Positions 11,957 through 25,147 of a stretch of DNA of 64,000 bases are shown here, one piece after another; position 1 is the first letter of the stretch, and each line of letters starts with the position of its first letter. Source of the stretch: Combretum micranthum (lineage: Eukaryota > Streptophyta > Magnoliopsida > Myrtales > Combretaceae). The translations under genes and the position numbers were made by a program. Location of the stretch: contig JAMXBD010001585.1 of assembly GCA_024138025.1 (NCBI GenBank), positions 124,001 to 188,000 of the forward strand. The letters run 5' to 3'. The notes beneath the pieces were generated by a model. It searched no databases. It saw nothing but the letters and a program-made list of their open reading frames with translations, and was not told where the DNA came from.

Positions 11957-13160
11957 GGGTTAATTACAATGTGTTTTTCTTATTTTGTAAATATATAACT
12001 CGTGTCAAGTTTTCTTACAAAGAGGTTACCTGTGTTTGACTTAAAGGTGTAAATATTATTTAATACTTTTAAAATTATTTAATACTTTTAAAAGGATAAG
12101 TGCCAATATTATATAAGTTTAGAAAAAATAATTTAATAAAACATATTAATCTATAATGTTAAATAAATAAAATACTAAAAAATATTTTTAAAAATGCTAA
12201 AAAAAGTTAAAAGAAAGGAAAATAAAGTAAAATATCGTATAAGCCATTTTCAAACACGATAGCCATCTCGCACCAATATTATCGCAACCATTACTCACCA
12301 TCTGTAAGACTCTCACATCAACCACACAATGACACAACACTAATGCGACTCCCAAGTACTGTACATTCTCCAATCTTCTAGACTTCTAGCCACATTTGCT
12401 CTTCGGCTCTACAATTACCTACACCCTATACAACACCCATGAACACTGTCACCAACCATAAGCCACCACAAGTCATCACTCGACTCTGCTAGTTAGCCAT
12501 ACAAAAACCAAGTGAGGAGGCTTTTTTTTTTTTTTTTTTTTTGGTCCAACCTCTATACATCTACCATGTTTGCTCAACCACAAAACCCACACTTCTCCAC
12601 TGCTATACCCACTTCTAATCACACTCATTCACCCACAATTGCCTCTCAAAGAAGAAGTTTGTAGCGCCTGCTTCTCTTTTGTATTGAGCAAAACTGATGC
12701 CTTCTTTTTTTTTTTTTTTCCATTTTCCTTGTTAAACTGGGTTTTTGTCTTTGTTTTTCTTCTTATAAGGTTTCGATGTTAGAAGAAAGTAGAAATCCCT
12801 ATGTATTGCTAATTATGTAACAAAGCAAAACCCCAATTTTATGCATTATTAATCTCTTTTGCTGTAGAGAAGCAATACCTTTTTTTTCTTTTTAAACATC
12901 ACAATAATGTGGTCATCAAGATCTAATTTTTTAGAATTATGAAAATAATTTTTAATATTTTATTTATTTAAATTTATTAATTCTATGTTTTATTAAATTA
13001 TTTTTTTAACCAGTGAGGTGCTGACATGTATGTTTACAAATGTATTAAATAACATTTACCCTTTTGAATCAAATTCAGGTCATCTATTTCCAAAAAAAAA
13101 AAAATACATCATGTGTTTGTAAAAGTAGAATAACACTGGTAAGTTATTTGCATTTAACCT
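11957..13160. mobile_element. Non-autonomous DNA transposon with long diverged inverted ends (MULE-like)
   Basis: The left end (gggttaattacaa...), with its block around 12025-12085 reading ttacctgtgtttgactta and tattatttaatac, is matched in inverted orientation on the right. The complement of 13030-13159 gives ggttaaatgcaaat, then gacctgaatttgattca and gttatttaatac. The inverted ends span over 100 bases each with many mismatches. The interior has C-rich words (12250-12510) and two long T-runs (from about 12523 and 12705). It has no transposase. No target-site duplication was identified, so the class is tentative. Confidence 0.5.
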
Positions 13161-13196
13161 TATATAATAATTATAAACTATAAATGTTATATAAAA

Positions 13197-13472
13197 AGGG
13201 ATAATATCACAAATAATATCTAAATTTTAACAAAATATGCAATTAAGTATCTAAATTTTGAAATTTATCAATTTAATGCCCAAAAAAATTGAAACTAATT
13301 AATTTAGTATATGAAAGAACTTGATGTAGGTACTATAGCATACACGAAATGTTTTTTTATGTATTAAATTGGACAATTTTAAAGTTTAAGCATTAAATTA
13401 ATCAATTTCAAAGTTTAAATATCTAATTATAAAATTTGTCAAAGTGCAGTGACCACTTGTGACATTAACCCT
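13197..13472. mobile_element. MITE-like element with 17-base terminal inverted repeats
   Basis: The left end agggataatatcacaaa and the complement of the right end, agggttaatgtcacaag, match at 14 of 17 positions. The 276-base interior is AT-rich with internal inverted words (aaattttgaaatt and similar) and no ORF. Both flanks are TATAAAA-like, which may include a target duplication. Confidence 0.6.
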
Positions 13473-14099
13473 ATATAAAATATATATAGATTATCATGTA
13501 GATATATAATCTATATATCAATATATATACATATTATGTTTTACATGATCTATATATAACATACAAATTATGTATTTATAATTTATAGATCTTATATATG
13601 TGTAGTAAGTATATAAATACACATATACATTAAAAATTTTATTATATATATGTTATGTCATGTATATATTATGTTATATACATATATATATTGCAATAGA
13701 TATACGTTAGATGTAATCCATACTTTATATGCACTCTATAAGTTACATATTACACACACACACACACGTGATCTATCCATTTTATAAATGCTTCGTTTGC
13801 AATTTCTATTCTAATATAGATATTTATATACGGTGTTATATGCATAATCTTTGCATAAGATATAGATTATGTATCTATAATCTACAACTTTAATATATAT
13901 TGATACATAAAATTGTTATAGATAATTTATTTACATACTATAGATATATATGTTATTATACACATGTTATATGTAGCAAATAAATCAAGTATGTATTGAT
14001 ATATAAATTATGCATATTTTATTTGTTAGATAAGATTTATATTATATATATATATATATGTTCTTTGTATAATTTATAACAAGGAAATGATAAAAATGA
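13473..14099. repeat. AT dinucleotide-rich low-complexity tract
   Basis: This is dominated by TATATA and ATGTAT-type words, with an (AC)n run near 13753-13767. No gene or structured element was recognised. Confidence 0.7.
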
Positions 14100-16480
14100 T
14101 ACCTGAACGTATTTGAAGTTTGGTTTTGAACAATTTGATACCTGAACAAAGTTTTCATTAACTTTTTTCATAGATAAAATTTGGTTTTGACAATTTTAGT
14201 TCTTGAATAAACTTTTCATGGATTTTTTCCATACCTCATTTCACTTGCTTTAGATATGAAAAAAGTCGACAAAAACTTTGTTCAGGTACCAAAATTGTCA
14301 AAACCAAACTTCAGGTATGAAAAAAAAAAAAAAACAAAGTTCAATTTCATACCTGGCAAACTTTTCATCACCATTTTTGGTACCTCCGTTAATAATGTTA
14401 ACTCATTGCTAACATGGACATACAAACCAATCATGATGTGACATATGTCATTTGACATGGCACCTTAAAATTTTTTATCTTTTTTTTCTTTTGACGTGGC
14501 TGATTATTTTGTATTTATTTAACTAAATTAAATTTTAGAAAGTTAAGTATTTTACTAAATTGAATTTTAGAAAGTGGAAAAAGCCCTCCACATGTTCAAG
14601 CCTAACCATAATTCACAAGCCCACACATACAACAAACCCATACTTCCTTATAACTGCATTCTCAAACAAAGATGTCCATTAGACATTATAAATAAGAACC
14701 CCTGCAAAATTTTCAAGGTGGGATAATAAATTTTCAAAAAAGAGATGGCTAGATCAAAGATTATAGTTCTCATTAGTGCAGTATTCTGTAGATTGTACTC
14801 ATATGAGGAATTTAGTAGTCATAGTTAAATTAATCTTCAAGTTCTTCTCTTTGGTAATCAATCTTCATGGCTTATTTGCTCAAAAGGGCGAAAAATATAC
14901 GAGATATGTGGGTTGTGAAGGATAGGAGGGTCATTAGTAGTCGACAATGTCACTTGACTCCAAACCATCATATTCCATATTTGATAACAAGCTAGGCATT
15001 GCATTATGTTTGATGATGAGGTCGATTCTTGTCCAGTATGCAATATTGATTTAGGGTGTGTATTTGTGGAAAAACCATTAAAAAAATCCGTAAAACCCAT
15101 AAAAAAATCACACCTACTCGCTAAAATGCATTGTAAAACCAACCTATTGCACCCATGAAAATATTGTGTGAACTACATCAGAAAACCCATAAAAAAAATT
15201 CACACTTTTACATTCTATTCAAGTGGCGGTGAAAGTTGAAGAAAGGGTGTTGTCCCTTGAAGTATTTTATACGATTGAAGGGCATTTAATACCTTAGTGT
15301 ATTTTACAAAATTACTTGGTAATCTCCATGAAACCTACTCGCTACTATGAGTCGTTGTCATTGAAGCAACTCTTTTATTCAAGCATCATGACGCCATCGG
15401 TGATCTATTAAATATACAAAGATGTTCCAATTCAAGTGTTCAAGACATGATATAATTATTAAAATTTTTAGAACAAGCAATTTTCATTTACGCAAAGGAT
15501 ATGGAGTGCTAATTTTGTGCCTAGAGGACATGCTCACCCTTTCTTGTATTGACGTTCCTGTACTCTATTTTAAGAATAAAAAACAGAGCATGAATAAATT
15601 GGTTCCTCTCCTCCACATCGACTATTCACTGAAACAAAATATATGGTAGTGGCTTTTGTTGAACTTTAGGTTAGTTGAATCCAAAGAAACCCAATATATT
15701 TTGAATATTTTACTTGCAAAAGAGACTATAAGATTTAGAATATTTTTCTCGGATAACACGACGATGTGGCGAAGATGACGAGGCTAATAACCATGGCCGT
15801 TGGGAAAATTTTATACTTGAAACAAACACATGCATGAAGATTGGAACAAGAGTTGATGCAATTGTTTTTATAGTGTGAATCATAACACATTTTGAGAATT
15901 TATGTATTTGTTTCGTGGAGATTAGAACAAATCTTTTTAATATATTGGATATAGTTGTTTTTGTAGTTACTCTTGGAGTTGATGATAGTAGTTGGTTGTA
16001 TATATACAAACAAATACCAGAGTATGTATGTATGTATGTATGTTTGAAAAATGCTCTAGTGTAGGAAGGTAATCTTAGTATGTGTATTATTGATGTCCAC
16101 ATTGGAAAGAAAATGTTAAAGGCTTTATATATAAAGAGCAATTGTTCAAGTCTCTTGTTGACAAATAAACACCAGTTGGTATGGACTTAGATTCAAATGT
16201 TTGGCAGGCTTGGGCTTGGCTTGCGTGAGTTTAAATTTCTTTTAAATAATAAAATAATGTTAATTATGACAAACTAAAATAAATAATGATGAAAAAAACA
16301 AATATAAATAAAAAATTCCACATCAAAATCAAAATATGACAAAAAAAATAATATCCTCATATGACATATGTCACATCGTGATTGGTATGCATGTCTACAT
16401 CAGTAATGGAGTTAACATCGTTAACAAAGGTACCAAAAATGGCCACGAAAAGTGCGTTCAAGTATTAAAATTGAACTTTT
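14100..16480. mobile_element. Inverted-repeat element, about 2.2-2.4 kb, MULE-like or composite
   Basis: Sequence near 14330-14455 (tttttggtacctccgttaa, then gatgtgacatatgtcat) recurs in inverted form near 16352-16480. The complement there reads tttttggtacctttgttaac and ends with the same gatgtgacatatgtcat. About 125 bases align with scattered mismatches. Left of this, 14100-14330 contains repeated gatacctgaac-type words in both orientations. The interior (14460-16340) has no transposase. I cannot define exact termini or a target duplication. Confidence 0.5.
14858..15175 (-). pseudogene. Possible LINE fragment (zf-RVT-like zinc-binding segment)
   Basis: The - strand encodes ILHTGQESTSSSNIMQCLAC followed by YQIWNMMVW. 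This resembles the zinc-binding region after the reverse transcriptase of plant non-LTR elements, which has the pattern C-x-x-C, E-[ST], H/N, C, then A-x-x-[IV]-W. The first cysteine pair is not preserved. It lies inside the inverted-repeat element. Homology is suggested by pattern only. Confidence 0.35.
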
Positions 16481-16549
16481 GAAAGTTCAGATACCTAATT
16501 GAATTTTTAGGAAAAAATCGCGTGCCAAATTTGACATTAACCCTATATA

Positions 16550-18066
16550 ATTTATATCATATATGGATAGTTTTATCATTTTACAATTTAGTTATGAATG
16601 ATAATATTATATTTTAATAAAATAAGAATACAAAACATTAATAGTATTTTTTAACCAATTCATGGGTTTGTAATGGGTTTGGGTCCTAAACCTAAACCTA
16701 GACACATTTAAATTTGTGTCATTTCTTAGTCTATTTCGTTTATTAATCGTGCTAATTTCTACTTACCTAAACCTTTTTATAATCATGTCTTGGTTTACGA
16801 GTCGTGTTCCAAATTGCTAGTGCTACAATGAAGCACTAAGTTATAATTTTTCATAATAACCTAACCACATAAACACTTGAATGACAAGATTTATGTTATT
16901 TCTATCCATTAAGTATTTTTTTTCCTATTATTGTAAGTTTTATATTTTATATAATCAAACTTTTTAATCGTTTGACATTTAATATAATATAATAGTTGGT
17001 GTTTATTTTTGCACAGGCATCGTATAAGGTACTTATTCCTCGTTAATGGTGCAAATGAATCAAGCAAATTCACAAAATATTCGAGCTCGGCTTGATGTTT
17101 ACTCTAGTTTGATTGAATAATAGTTAAGCTTAAGTTACTTGAGTAGTTTATCGAGCCAATGTCATACCCTAAGGGATACTCTAAACTTAATAGCCTATCG
17201 TATATAGCACAAAAACCCAGAGATGACTACCTTAGTCATACAAAAGCTTTCATACCATACATAGGCATACTTCACAACAAAGAGAACAGCAATGGAGTAT
17301 CACAATTCAAGATAATAATAGAAAATACGCAAGTAAGAGAATTATATATAAATTATTATATATCAAGATTTCATAATCTTAGGAGCAAGCCTCCGTTAAA
17401 TCCATGAATAGTTCAAATATTACATTCATCCTTAGATTCTTCAAAATAATAAAGTCTTACCTACTTCACATAGAAGATTTTAAAAAAATGAGTCCCCTTT
17501 CCATTCTTCCATAACTTTCCTTAGAGCTTCAAAAGTTCACTAATAATTACCTCAAGCAATTCTATCCTTTAGTGAGGCCATAAGTATTCTTGCATCAAAA
17601 GAAATCTATGGAGATGTCAGCTACAACACGCTTAGTTAGATAATCCATCCTCCCTACCATACAACTTAAATCAAACAAGTTTGTTAGAAAACTATATGTT
17701 TTGTATCAAATACATTAAACAAACAAGTGTATATTGTATCAAAAAATCATACATAGAATAGATTTACGCCCTCCATGAAAAAGGTTAGGGAATTCAAATT
17801 GAGGTTCTTCTCATCCTCTACTGCTAGTTCCCAAGCACCCGCTCATAGCGATCAACTAACATGACTTCTTCTTGAGGATGAATTCCTCGAACATCTATAA
17901 TTTTCTCAAGCGAGAGCAGACATAAGCCTACAGAAGGATATCATAGGCCTTCTGACTCTTCGTATAGGAGTAGCAACTTCTAGTAATGAGATGCGACAAA
18001 TGTAACATGTAACCATTTCTTCTGTTTATACCAAGCCATATTAAGATTCATTAAAGAGGTTGATCA
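16550..18066. other. AT-rich intergenic DNA with repeat fragments
   Basis: No gene was recognised. Around 17075-17160 are words such as ttcgagctcggcttgatg and gtttatcgagcc, of a kind common in dispersed plant repeats. The stretch 17160-18060 looks like decayed non-coding retrotransposon sequence but shows no diagnostic motif. Confidence 0.45.
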
Positions 18067-18644
18067 TGTTGGGAATTTATGGATCAAAACGTAGCAGAAA
18101 AATATTTTATTTTTCATAAAAATATGAACCCTAAATCCTTAAAGTTGGATCCATGCGATTCAATCAAATTTTGTAACGATAGAGTTACCTTTTTTATGCT
18201 TTAAAACTCTGGAAATTCGGATATGAGATGTTACTAACTCAAACACCCTTTGCTGTATCCAAACAAATGAATTTCCAATAGGATCTATGTGTGTGCTAGC
18301 ATGTAGGAACAATTCCTAATATTGGAAATCTCACTCAGAAGGGTTTCTCACTTTGAATTACAAACTTTCTCTATAATTCTAATGTGACGACAGGCGTCTC
18401 TAAACCCTAGGGGAGATCACTGTGTTCCATTTATAAGAAACCATACCATAGTCAATTGTCCTAATCTTATTAGGGATTTCAGAGGTTATTAGGAATTCCA
18501 AAAAACACACATAAGTTATTAGGAATTCCAAATGACACATTTCTTAAAAATGATTGTAATTAATAATTATTTATTAATATTAATCTTATTAAGATTAATA
18601 GATAATTAAATAGTATCCATATGGCTTAGGGCACATCACTAGCA
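18067..18644 (-). repeat. 3' LTR of copia element
   Basis: On the + strand it runs TGTTGGGAATTT...ACTAGCA and pairs with 25148-25715. A TATA-like word on the - strand lies at about 18428-18436. It also contains the duplicated word gttattaggaattccaaa. Confidence 0.9.
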
Positions 18645-18660
18645 ATCTCCCACTTGCACT
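18645..18660 (-). other. Polypurine tract of copia element
   Basis: On the - strand the sequence next to the 3' LTR reads agtgcaagtgggagat, a purine-rich tract of the kind seen at copia elements. Confidence 0.75.
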
Positions 18661-19719
18661 AGGCCTAGATAATTCCCTGTGGGCTTATTAAAATAGCCCA
18701 TGATCTAATTGATTCACTCTTTTTATGTGACCATGTTGGTTCACTTAATGTTGGCAATAGTCCTAAAACACCTTTTTAGACCCACAAGACATAATTGGTC
18801 TCTAGCAAGACATTATGCCTACCCAAATTAAGTGAAGATCGGTGATCCGACTTTACCTATTAACAATCAATTACTTAGTCATTTTGTTACACGATATCTT
18901 ATAATTAAACATAAGGTGTGAATCAATACACTCTTATATTGTTTAATCACATATTTCTTGAATCCAGAGTATGACTGACTTAAACGAATGATATTGATAA
19001 CTCCTTATCAATTTATTGGAGCACGACCATGCATTTCTCAGTTTTACTCATCAAGAGGCCCAAAAGATATCTCTCTCAAATTAATGAGAGAAACAAATCA
19101 CATCTTAATCACTCAACTTCCACTACATTATTTATATTCTGCCTAATCTCAACTTTTATAATTATCTGGTTAAAGATAACGTTTGATTGAGTTAAAACAC
19201 AATATTCCTCATGTTGGAATCCATGGTGATTTCAGGTCTAAGGACTAAAACAACACTGCAAATGAGAAATACTTATCTCATTGATCCATATAGCATTCTC
19301 ATATTTGGTCATTCCAATACAATGTGCTCTTACATGTATTCATATGCTGAATTGATATCTCATATCCATGATCAATAAAACATGGTCACCATCCAGCCAA
19401 CATACTAGTCTTAATTCATCATTATTCCATATAATGAAGGATTAAGGATAATTTAGAATAAAGTTATTTCTCACCTTATGGTTTTACTATTAAAGTCACA
19501 TACTTTAATGACATAAGGAATAACCATTTTATTCAAGGAATGATACTTTATCAAAGAAAAAAAGGCCAATAACAACTTTGATAAAGAAAATGACTTGTAT
19601 TATAAAGATAATAACCATTCAAATGACATAGAATCCATATGGCCTAGTTAAACATAAGTTTAACCCCTAATACTCTAGTATGACTATCATGCTTAGACTA
19701 GGAAGAGGCTTAGTCAATG

Positions 19720-22680
19720 GATCAGCTACATTGTCATATGTATGTACTCTGCATATCTTAACATCTCCTCTATCGATGATCTCTCGAATGAAATGATAAC
19801 ATCTGAGTATGTGTTTGGATCACTGGTGTGATCTTGGTTCCTTAGCCTGTGTAATGGCCCCATTGTTATCACAATGTAGGTCCACTGGATCTGAAATGCT
19901 AGGAACAACTCCCAAAGAAGTGATGAACTTCTTGATCCAAACTACTTCCTTTGCTGCATCCGATGCTATATACTCTGCCTCTATGATAGAATTCGCAATA
20001 GTATCCTATTTGGAACTCTTTCAGCTTACAACACCTCCATTCAAACAAAATACATAACCAAATTGCGATCGGAAATCATTTGAATCGGACTAGAAACTGG
20101 CATCTATGTAACCATTTACCACAAGATCAGTTTCATGTCCTTTATATGTCAAAACGACATCTTTAGTCCTTCTCAAGTACTTTAGAATGTTTTTTACTGT
20201 TATCTAGTGACTCTCACCTAGATCCAACTGATACCTACTATTGATGCTTAATGCATAAGCGTCATCGAGTCGATTGCATAACATGGAATACATAATGGAA
20301 CCAATAACAAAAGCATATGGAATCCTACTCATGCGATCCTATTCCTCCTTCAAAGCAGGACATTGAGTTACTCAATTTAATTCCATGTGACATTGGAAGA
20401 AATCATTTCTTAGAATTTTCCATACTAAATCTTTTTAGCACTTTGTCAATGTATGTACTCTGACTTAGGCTAATGTTCGTGTTAAATCTGTCTCTATAGA
20501 TCTTGATGCCTAGAATAGGCAGCTTCGCCTAAGTCTTTCATTGAGAAACAATTTCCTAGCCATGTTTTGACATTTTGTAATGTAGGAATATCATTTCGAG
20601 TGATTAGTATGTCGTCTATATAAAGCACCAAGAAAACTATTACGCTCCCACCAACTTTCTTTTAAACATAAAGTTCATCTTAATTTTGAAAGAAATAAAA
20701 CTGCTTGATTGCTTCATCAAAACGAAGATTCCACCCGAGATGCTTGCTTCAGTCCATAAATGGATCTTTGAAGCTTGCAAACCTTATGTGAATTCCCTAG
20801 ACTGTGAAAACCCTCAGGTTGTGTCATGTACACATCCTAATAAGGTTTCCATTCAAAAAGGCTGTTTTGACATTCATTTGCCATATCTCATAGTCATAAT
20901 ATGCAACTATAGCAAGAAGAATTCTAACAGACTTAAGCATGATTACAGGTAAAAAGGTTTTGTCATAGTCTATGCCATGAGTTTGTTTAAAACCTTTTGC
21001 AACTAGTCGTGCTTTGTAGGTATACACGTTGCCATCCATGTCAGTAAAAACCCATTTACACCCAATAGTTTTAACACCATCAGGTGGATCAATCAAAGAC
21101 CAAACTTTATTATCATACATGGATTGCATTTTTATTTCATGGCTACTAACCATTTCTTAGAGCCAGGGCCCTTTATTTCTTCCTAGTAAGATGTGGGCTC
21201 ATCTTGATCTACGAGCATTACATCACGATTGTCAATGATGAGAAATCAATATCTCTCAGGCCCATGACGAATCCTCCCAAACCTACGCGGGCCTTTAGCT
21301 AGTGGTTCAGGCTCAGCAACTACTTGTGAATCTGATTGAACATCCATCATGGGTGCTATGTTAGTTTGTGGTTCTTAAACTTCTTCGAGTTTTATCTTAC
21401 TCCCACTGTTTCCTTTAAAGACAAATTCTCTTTCTAAAAAATGACCATTATAAGTAACAAACACTGTGTTCTCAAATCTGTTGTAGAAGTAATATCCTTT
21501 TGTTTCTTTTGAATATCCAATAAACAAACATTTATTAGATTTGGGTGTCAATTTGTCAGACACTTGACGTTTGACATATGCATCACACCCCCATATCATT
21601 AAAAAAGACAAACTTGGACGTTTTCCATTCCATAACTCATATGGTGTCTTTTCAACTGATTTTGATGGAACCTTGTTCAAAATAAACGCAGCAGTTTCCA
21701 GGGCATATCCCTAGAAGGATATTGGAAGATCTGTCTGACTCATCGTTGATCGAACCATATCTAATAAAGTTCAATTTCTCCTTTCAGAAACACCATTCCA
21801 TTGTAGTGTTCCTAGAGGAGTCAACTGTGAGACTATCCCACAATCCCTAAGATAGTCAGAAAAATCTTGGCTTAAATATTCACTACCTCGATCAGATTGA
21901 AGTGTTTTAATATTTTTAGCAAGTTGATTTTGTACTTCATTTTTGAATATTTCGAACTTTTCAAAAGATTCAAATTTATGCTTCATTAGGTACACATATC
22001 CATACCTACTAAAGTCATCAGTAAAAGTAATGAAGTACAAATAACCTCCTCTAGTAGGTGAATTCGATGGTCCACATACATCTGTATGTATGAGGCCCAA
22101 CAAGTCAGTAACATTCTCACTTTGTCCAGTAAAAGGAGCCTTCATTATCTTACTCATCAAACAAGATTCGCATAATTCATATGATTCAAAATCAAATGAA
22201 TCTAAAAACTCATCTTGATGAAGCTTTGATCTGCATTTCACGTTAATGTGTCCCAAACGACAATGCTAGAAGAAAGTCAGACTCAAATTGTTAGATAAAT
22301 GGACTTATTATTAGATTCATCAAAGTTTAGAACATAAAGACCATTCATTAAATGTGCAAATACATAAAATGTCCCATGATGGATAGAGATTGTATTATTC
22401 TCAATAACAAATCTAAAACCATCCTTGTCCAAACATGACACTGAAATAATATTGTTGCTCATAGCAGGCACATAGTAACAGTTACTTAAAATTAAAATAA
22501 GTCCAGAAGGCAAAGTTAATTCAAAATTTCCTATAACTAATGCATCAACTTTTACTCCATTAGCCACACATAGGTCCACTTTGCCTTTTTCCAATTTTCT
22601 ATTTTGCTTGAGACCTTGTACATTTACACAAACGTGAGAACTACATCTGGTATCTAATACCAATGATGTAGAAGTAGATA
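19720..22680 (-). pseudogene. Degenerate copia pol (protease, integrase, RT, RNase H)
   Basis: Protease: 22283-22663 has LVLDTRCSSHVC, where the family's catalytic D-T-G reads D-T-R. Integrase: 21771-22256 contains LGHI-type zinc-domain text, CESCLMSK, then IHTDVCGP (first Asp), LQSDRGSEY (second Asp) and NGVSERRN (Glu). 21375-21680 continues with the ELWNGKRPSLSFLMIWGCDA connection. Reverse transcriptase: 20824-21153 has CKWVFTDMDGNVYTYKARLV, and Y-I-D-D is at 20609-20620. RNase H: about 19870 encodes VDLHCDNNG. Domain order is copia-type. Stops and frame changes separate almost every block, so no functional polyprotein remains. Confidence 0.85.
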
Positions 22681-22689
22681 AATTGACCT

Positions 22690-23230
22690 ATATAACATAC
22701 ATATCTGAAGAAGTAGTCTCACTACCCTTCTTCCTTTTTAGATCCTCTAAGTATAGCTTGCAATTCCTCTTCCAATGACCTGGTTCATGTAGAAGAAGTA
22801 AACCCCTTCCTTTGGTGGTTTAGCCTTAGGCTAGGTTTTGGGGCTTTTAGCTTTGGTCTAACCTTTTGCTTCGCCCTTTTCCCTGCCATTAGCTTTCTAC
22901 TTTTTGCTTTCCCTTTTGAACCATTTCTTTAAGGTGTATGATCATATCATACGCCTCCATGTTTTCCATTTGCTTCTAAAGCTTAGGATCCATGGTGGCA
23001 ATTATGATGCAAGTCACATCCAAAGAGTCTTCTTTATGCTTATTATATGCATTCTTTTCAACTTTTGGAGCATCATCAGTATGTTCATCAGGGATTGGTT
23101 CATCAATAACATATAACTTCCTTTCATGCTTAAGAACAATTCTTAAGTTTTGGTGCCAATCAAGGAAGTTTGTGGTATTCAGTTTTTCTTTTTCAAGAAT
23201 TGATCACAAGGTTACATTATTTGTTGCCAT
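22690..23230 (-). pseudogene. Copia gag remnant with internal deletion
   Basis: The start codon at 23230 opens a reading frame giving EKEKLNTTNFLDWHQNLRIV after one stop, then DEHTDDAPKVEKNAY and MEAYDMIIHLKEMV, which are typical UBN2/copia gag text. Immediately afterwards the sequence jumps to a Lys-rich linker and a damaged CCHC zinc knuckle with PGHWKRNCKLYLED near 22760-22790. Copia gag usually has well over 100 residues between these blocks, so that middle part is missing here. At least three stops are also present. Confidence 0.75.
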
Positions 23231-23239
23231 AATCTATAT

Positions 23240-25132
23240 ACAGAGGTATGCAAAGTTAATTATCCTTATATAAGCCATTTTACATGCTTCCACTATTTTA
23301 TCAAATTAATAACCCTCAAATATTAATTTAGAAACCATTTCAATAACAAAGTTTCTTAGTGGAATAAGATCCATATTTCACCAAATATTGAGTTAGCTGT
23401 GGCATGATGCTCAAAATTTAGTTATTTAGGTAGGAAACCCTTTCCGATACATCATATGTAACTCTTATTATTGGGATTGATATCACATGTCTCAGCCTTC
23501 TAATCCCATTCAATGCCATAGGCCTAAAACAATTTTTATGGCCTATTCAAGTCTAACCATTACGACATGTGAATATTACCATTATTCACCTTGCCTGCTT
23601 AGGATAGTCTATTGCACCATGCTTTGGCAAACCTACAATTGGACGATCTAAGCCTTGACAAGTGTCGAACCATGGAAGGCATTTTATGACTTAATATTAT
23701 GTAAGGGATTTTAAAAGGTGATATGTCATATTGCTTTCATATTTGATTGAAATTAAGCATGCTAGGTTGTAAACATGGTATCACATACATTTACACATAT
23801 CATCATATATGATATAACATGCTTATAAGAAAATAAAATTGTGTCATAGCATGGCCCTTAATCAATATTGATCTTTATAAGCCAATATGAAGATCAATGG
23901 TCCAAACGTAAGGTGAAGATCCATTAACATGGATCTGGGCTATAAAGTCCCTTGTATCTTCATGATGGTCCTCATTCTTCCATCTTCATGGATTAAGAAA
24001 GTCTTTATGACATCTTCATGTCTTCATTACAATAATGAATAGATACAAAGAGATTCCTACTACTACTACTTAACAGAAAATAAAATTACAACAAAACAAA
24101 AATGATACATAGGTCGTATTTAGAAAATTACAACCCATTTAAAAGAAAATGAATAAAACCTGCCAATCACATAGGTCTTAGAGCAATGCTATGCACCATA
24201 TATGTAAAATAAGCACACGTAATAAACATACATAAAACTTATAAATACACTTCAAAAGCGCGTTTTATATTAAGTATCAGTAATTAGTGCTTATATAGTT
24301 AAGACATGCACTTTGCAGGGGTCAAGGGGACAGAGTCCCTTCGCAGCGTGGTTAGCGAGTAGGGGTCAAAGGGACAACGTCCTTTTGGGGTTTTAGGGGC
24401 CACGTGTGCAATAATAATATATCGGTGAATACCGAGATAAAAGTCAACTATTTTGGACGTTTAAAATAAGAATGTTTCCATCAGATCCAAACAAACAGAT
24501 CCCATCTGTTTTTGCAAATTTGCACCCTTTTGGATTAAAATCACGTGATAAAAGTCAATTTCATGCGCCTATTTTGGGTCTTCAGGGCGTCTGTTTTGGA
24601 CGCGTATGTCATCCGTCGTGGTATACAGACGTAAAAGTCAGATCCAATATTGACACATTATTCTATAAATCCGTTGAGATGCAAAAGGACAGGAATTTAA
24701 ACCACAAAGTCTGATCCAATATCAGACACAGACAGACCCCGAGCAGATCCAATCTACGATAGTCAATCCAATATCTGACGCTGATATCAGACATACGAAA
24801 ATTAGTCTTTGGCAAATAAAATAAGAATAAACGCAGGAACGTGTGGAAAGACGGATCTAATATTTTTTTTTAAATCGTCTCCTATATCAAACGCATATCT
24901 CCACACGTGATGGACATGGATACAGTACCAAATCTTAAATGATCAGAATATCATTTAAAAACGTAGATCTAATCTGCTTTTAAATGCACGCCACACAAAC
25001 AAAATAAATTCACTTGATTTCATAAAACGAACATGCAAACATACACATATCTCATCCACATAAATCTTTTCATAGATCATACATATCAACATACATATAT
25101 CATACGAAAGATAATTTGATTGAAATCGCAAG
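23240..25132 (-). other. Copia 5' leader between primer site and gag
   Basis: This is about 1.9 kb without coding potential. A G-rich pair of related words, caggggtcaaggggacagag and taggggtcaaagggacaacg, lies at about 24315-24385. The region also holds the word at 24403-24436 that recurs at 26550-26583. Long leaders are common in some copia lineages. Confidence 0.6.
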
Positions 25133-25146
25133 TGGCTCTGATACCA
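25133..25146 (-). other. Primer-binding site, tRNA-iMet type
   Basis: On the - strand the 14 bases read TGGTATCAGAGCCA, the standard plant initiator-Met tRNA primer site, one base away from the 5' LTR end. Confidence 0.95.
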
Positions 25147-25147
25147 C

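Noticed and set aside
20686..20952. + strand ORF inside the copia element
   Set aside because: It is a shadow of the reverse-transcriptase coding sequence on the - strand.
22904..23273. Two overlapping + strand ORFs with apparent hydrophobic segments
   Set aside because: The opposite strand reads as copia gag, so these are antisense by-products.
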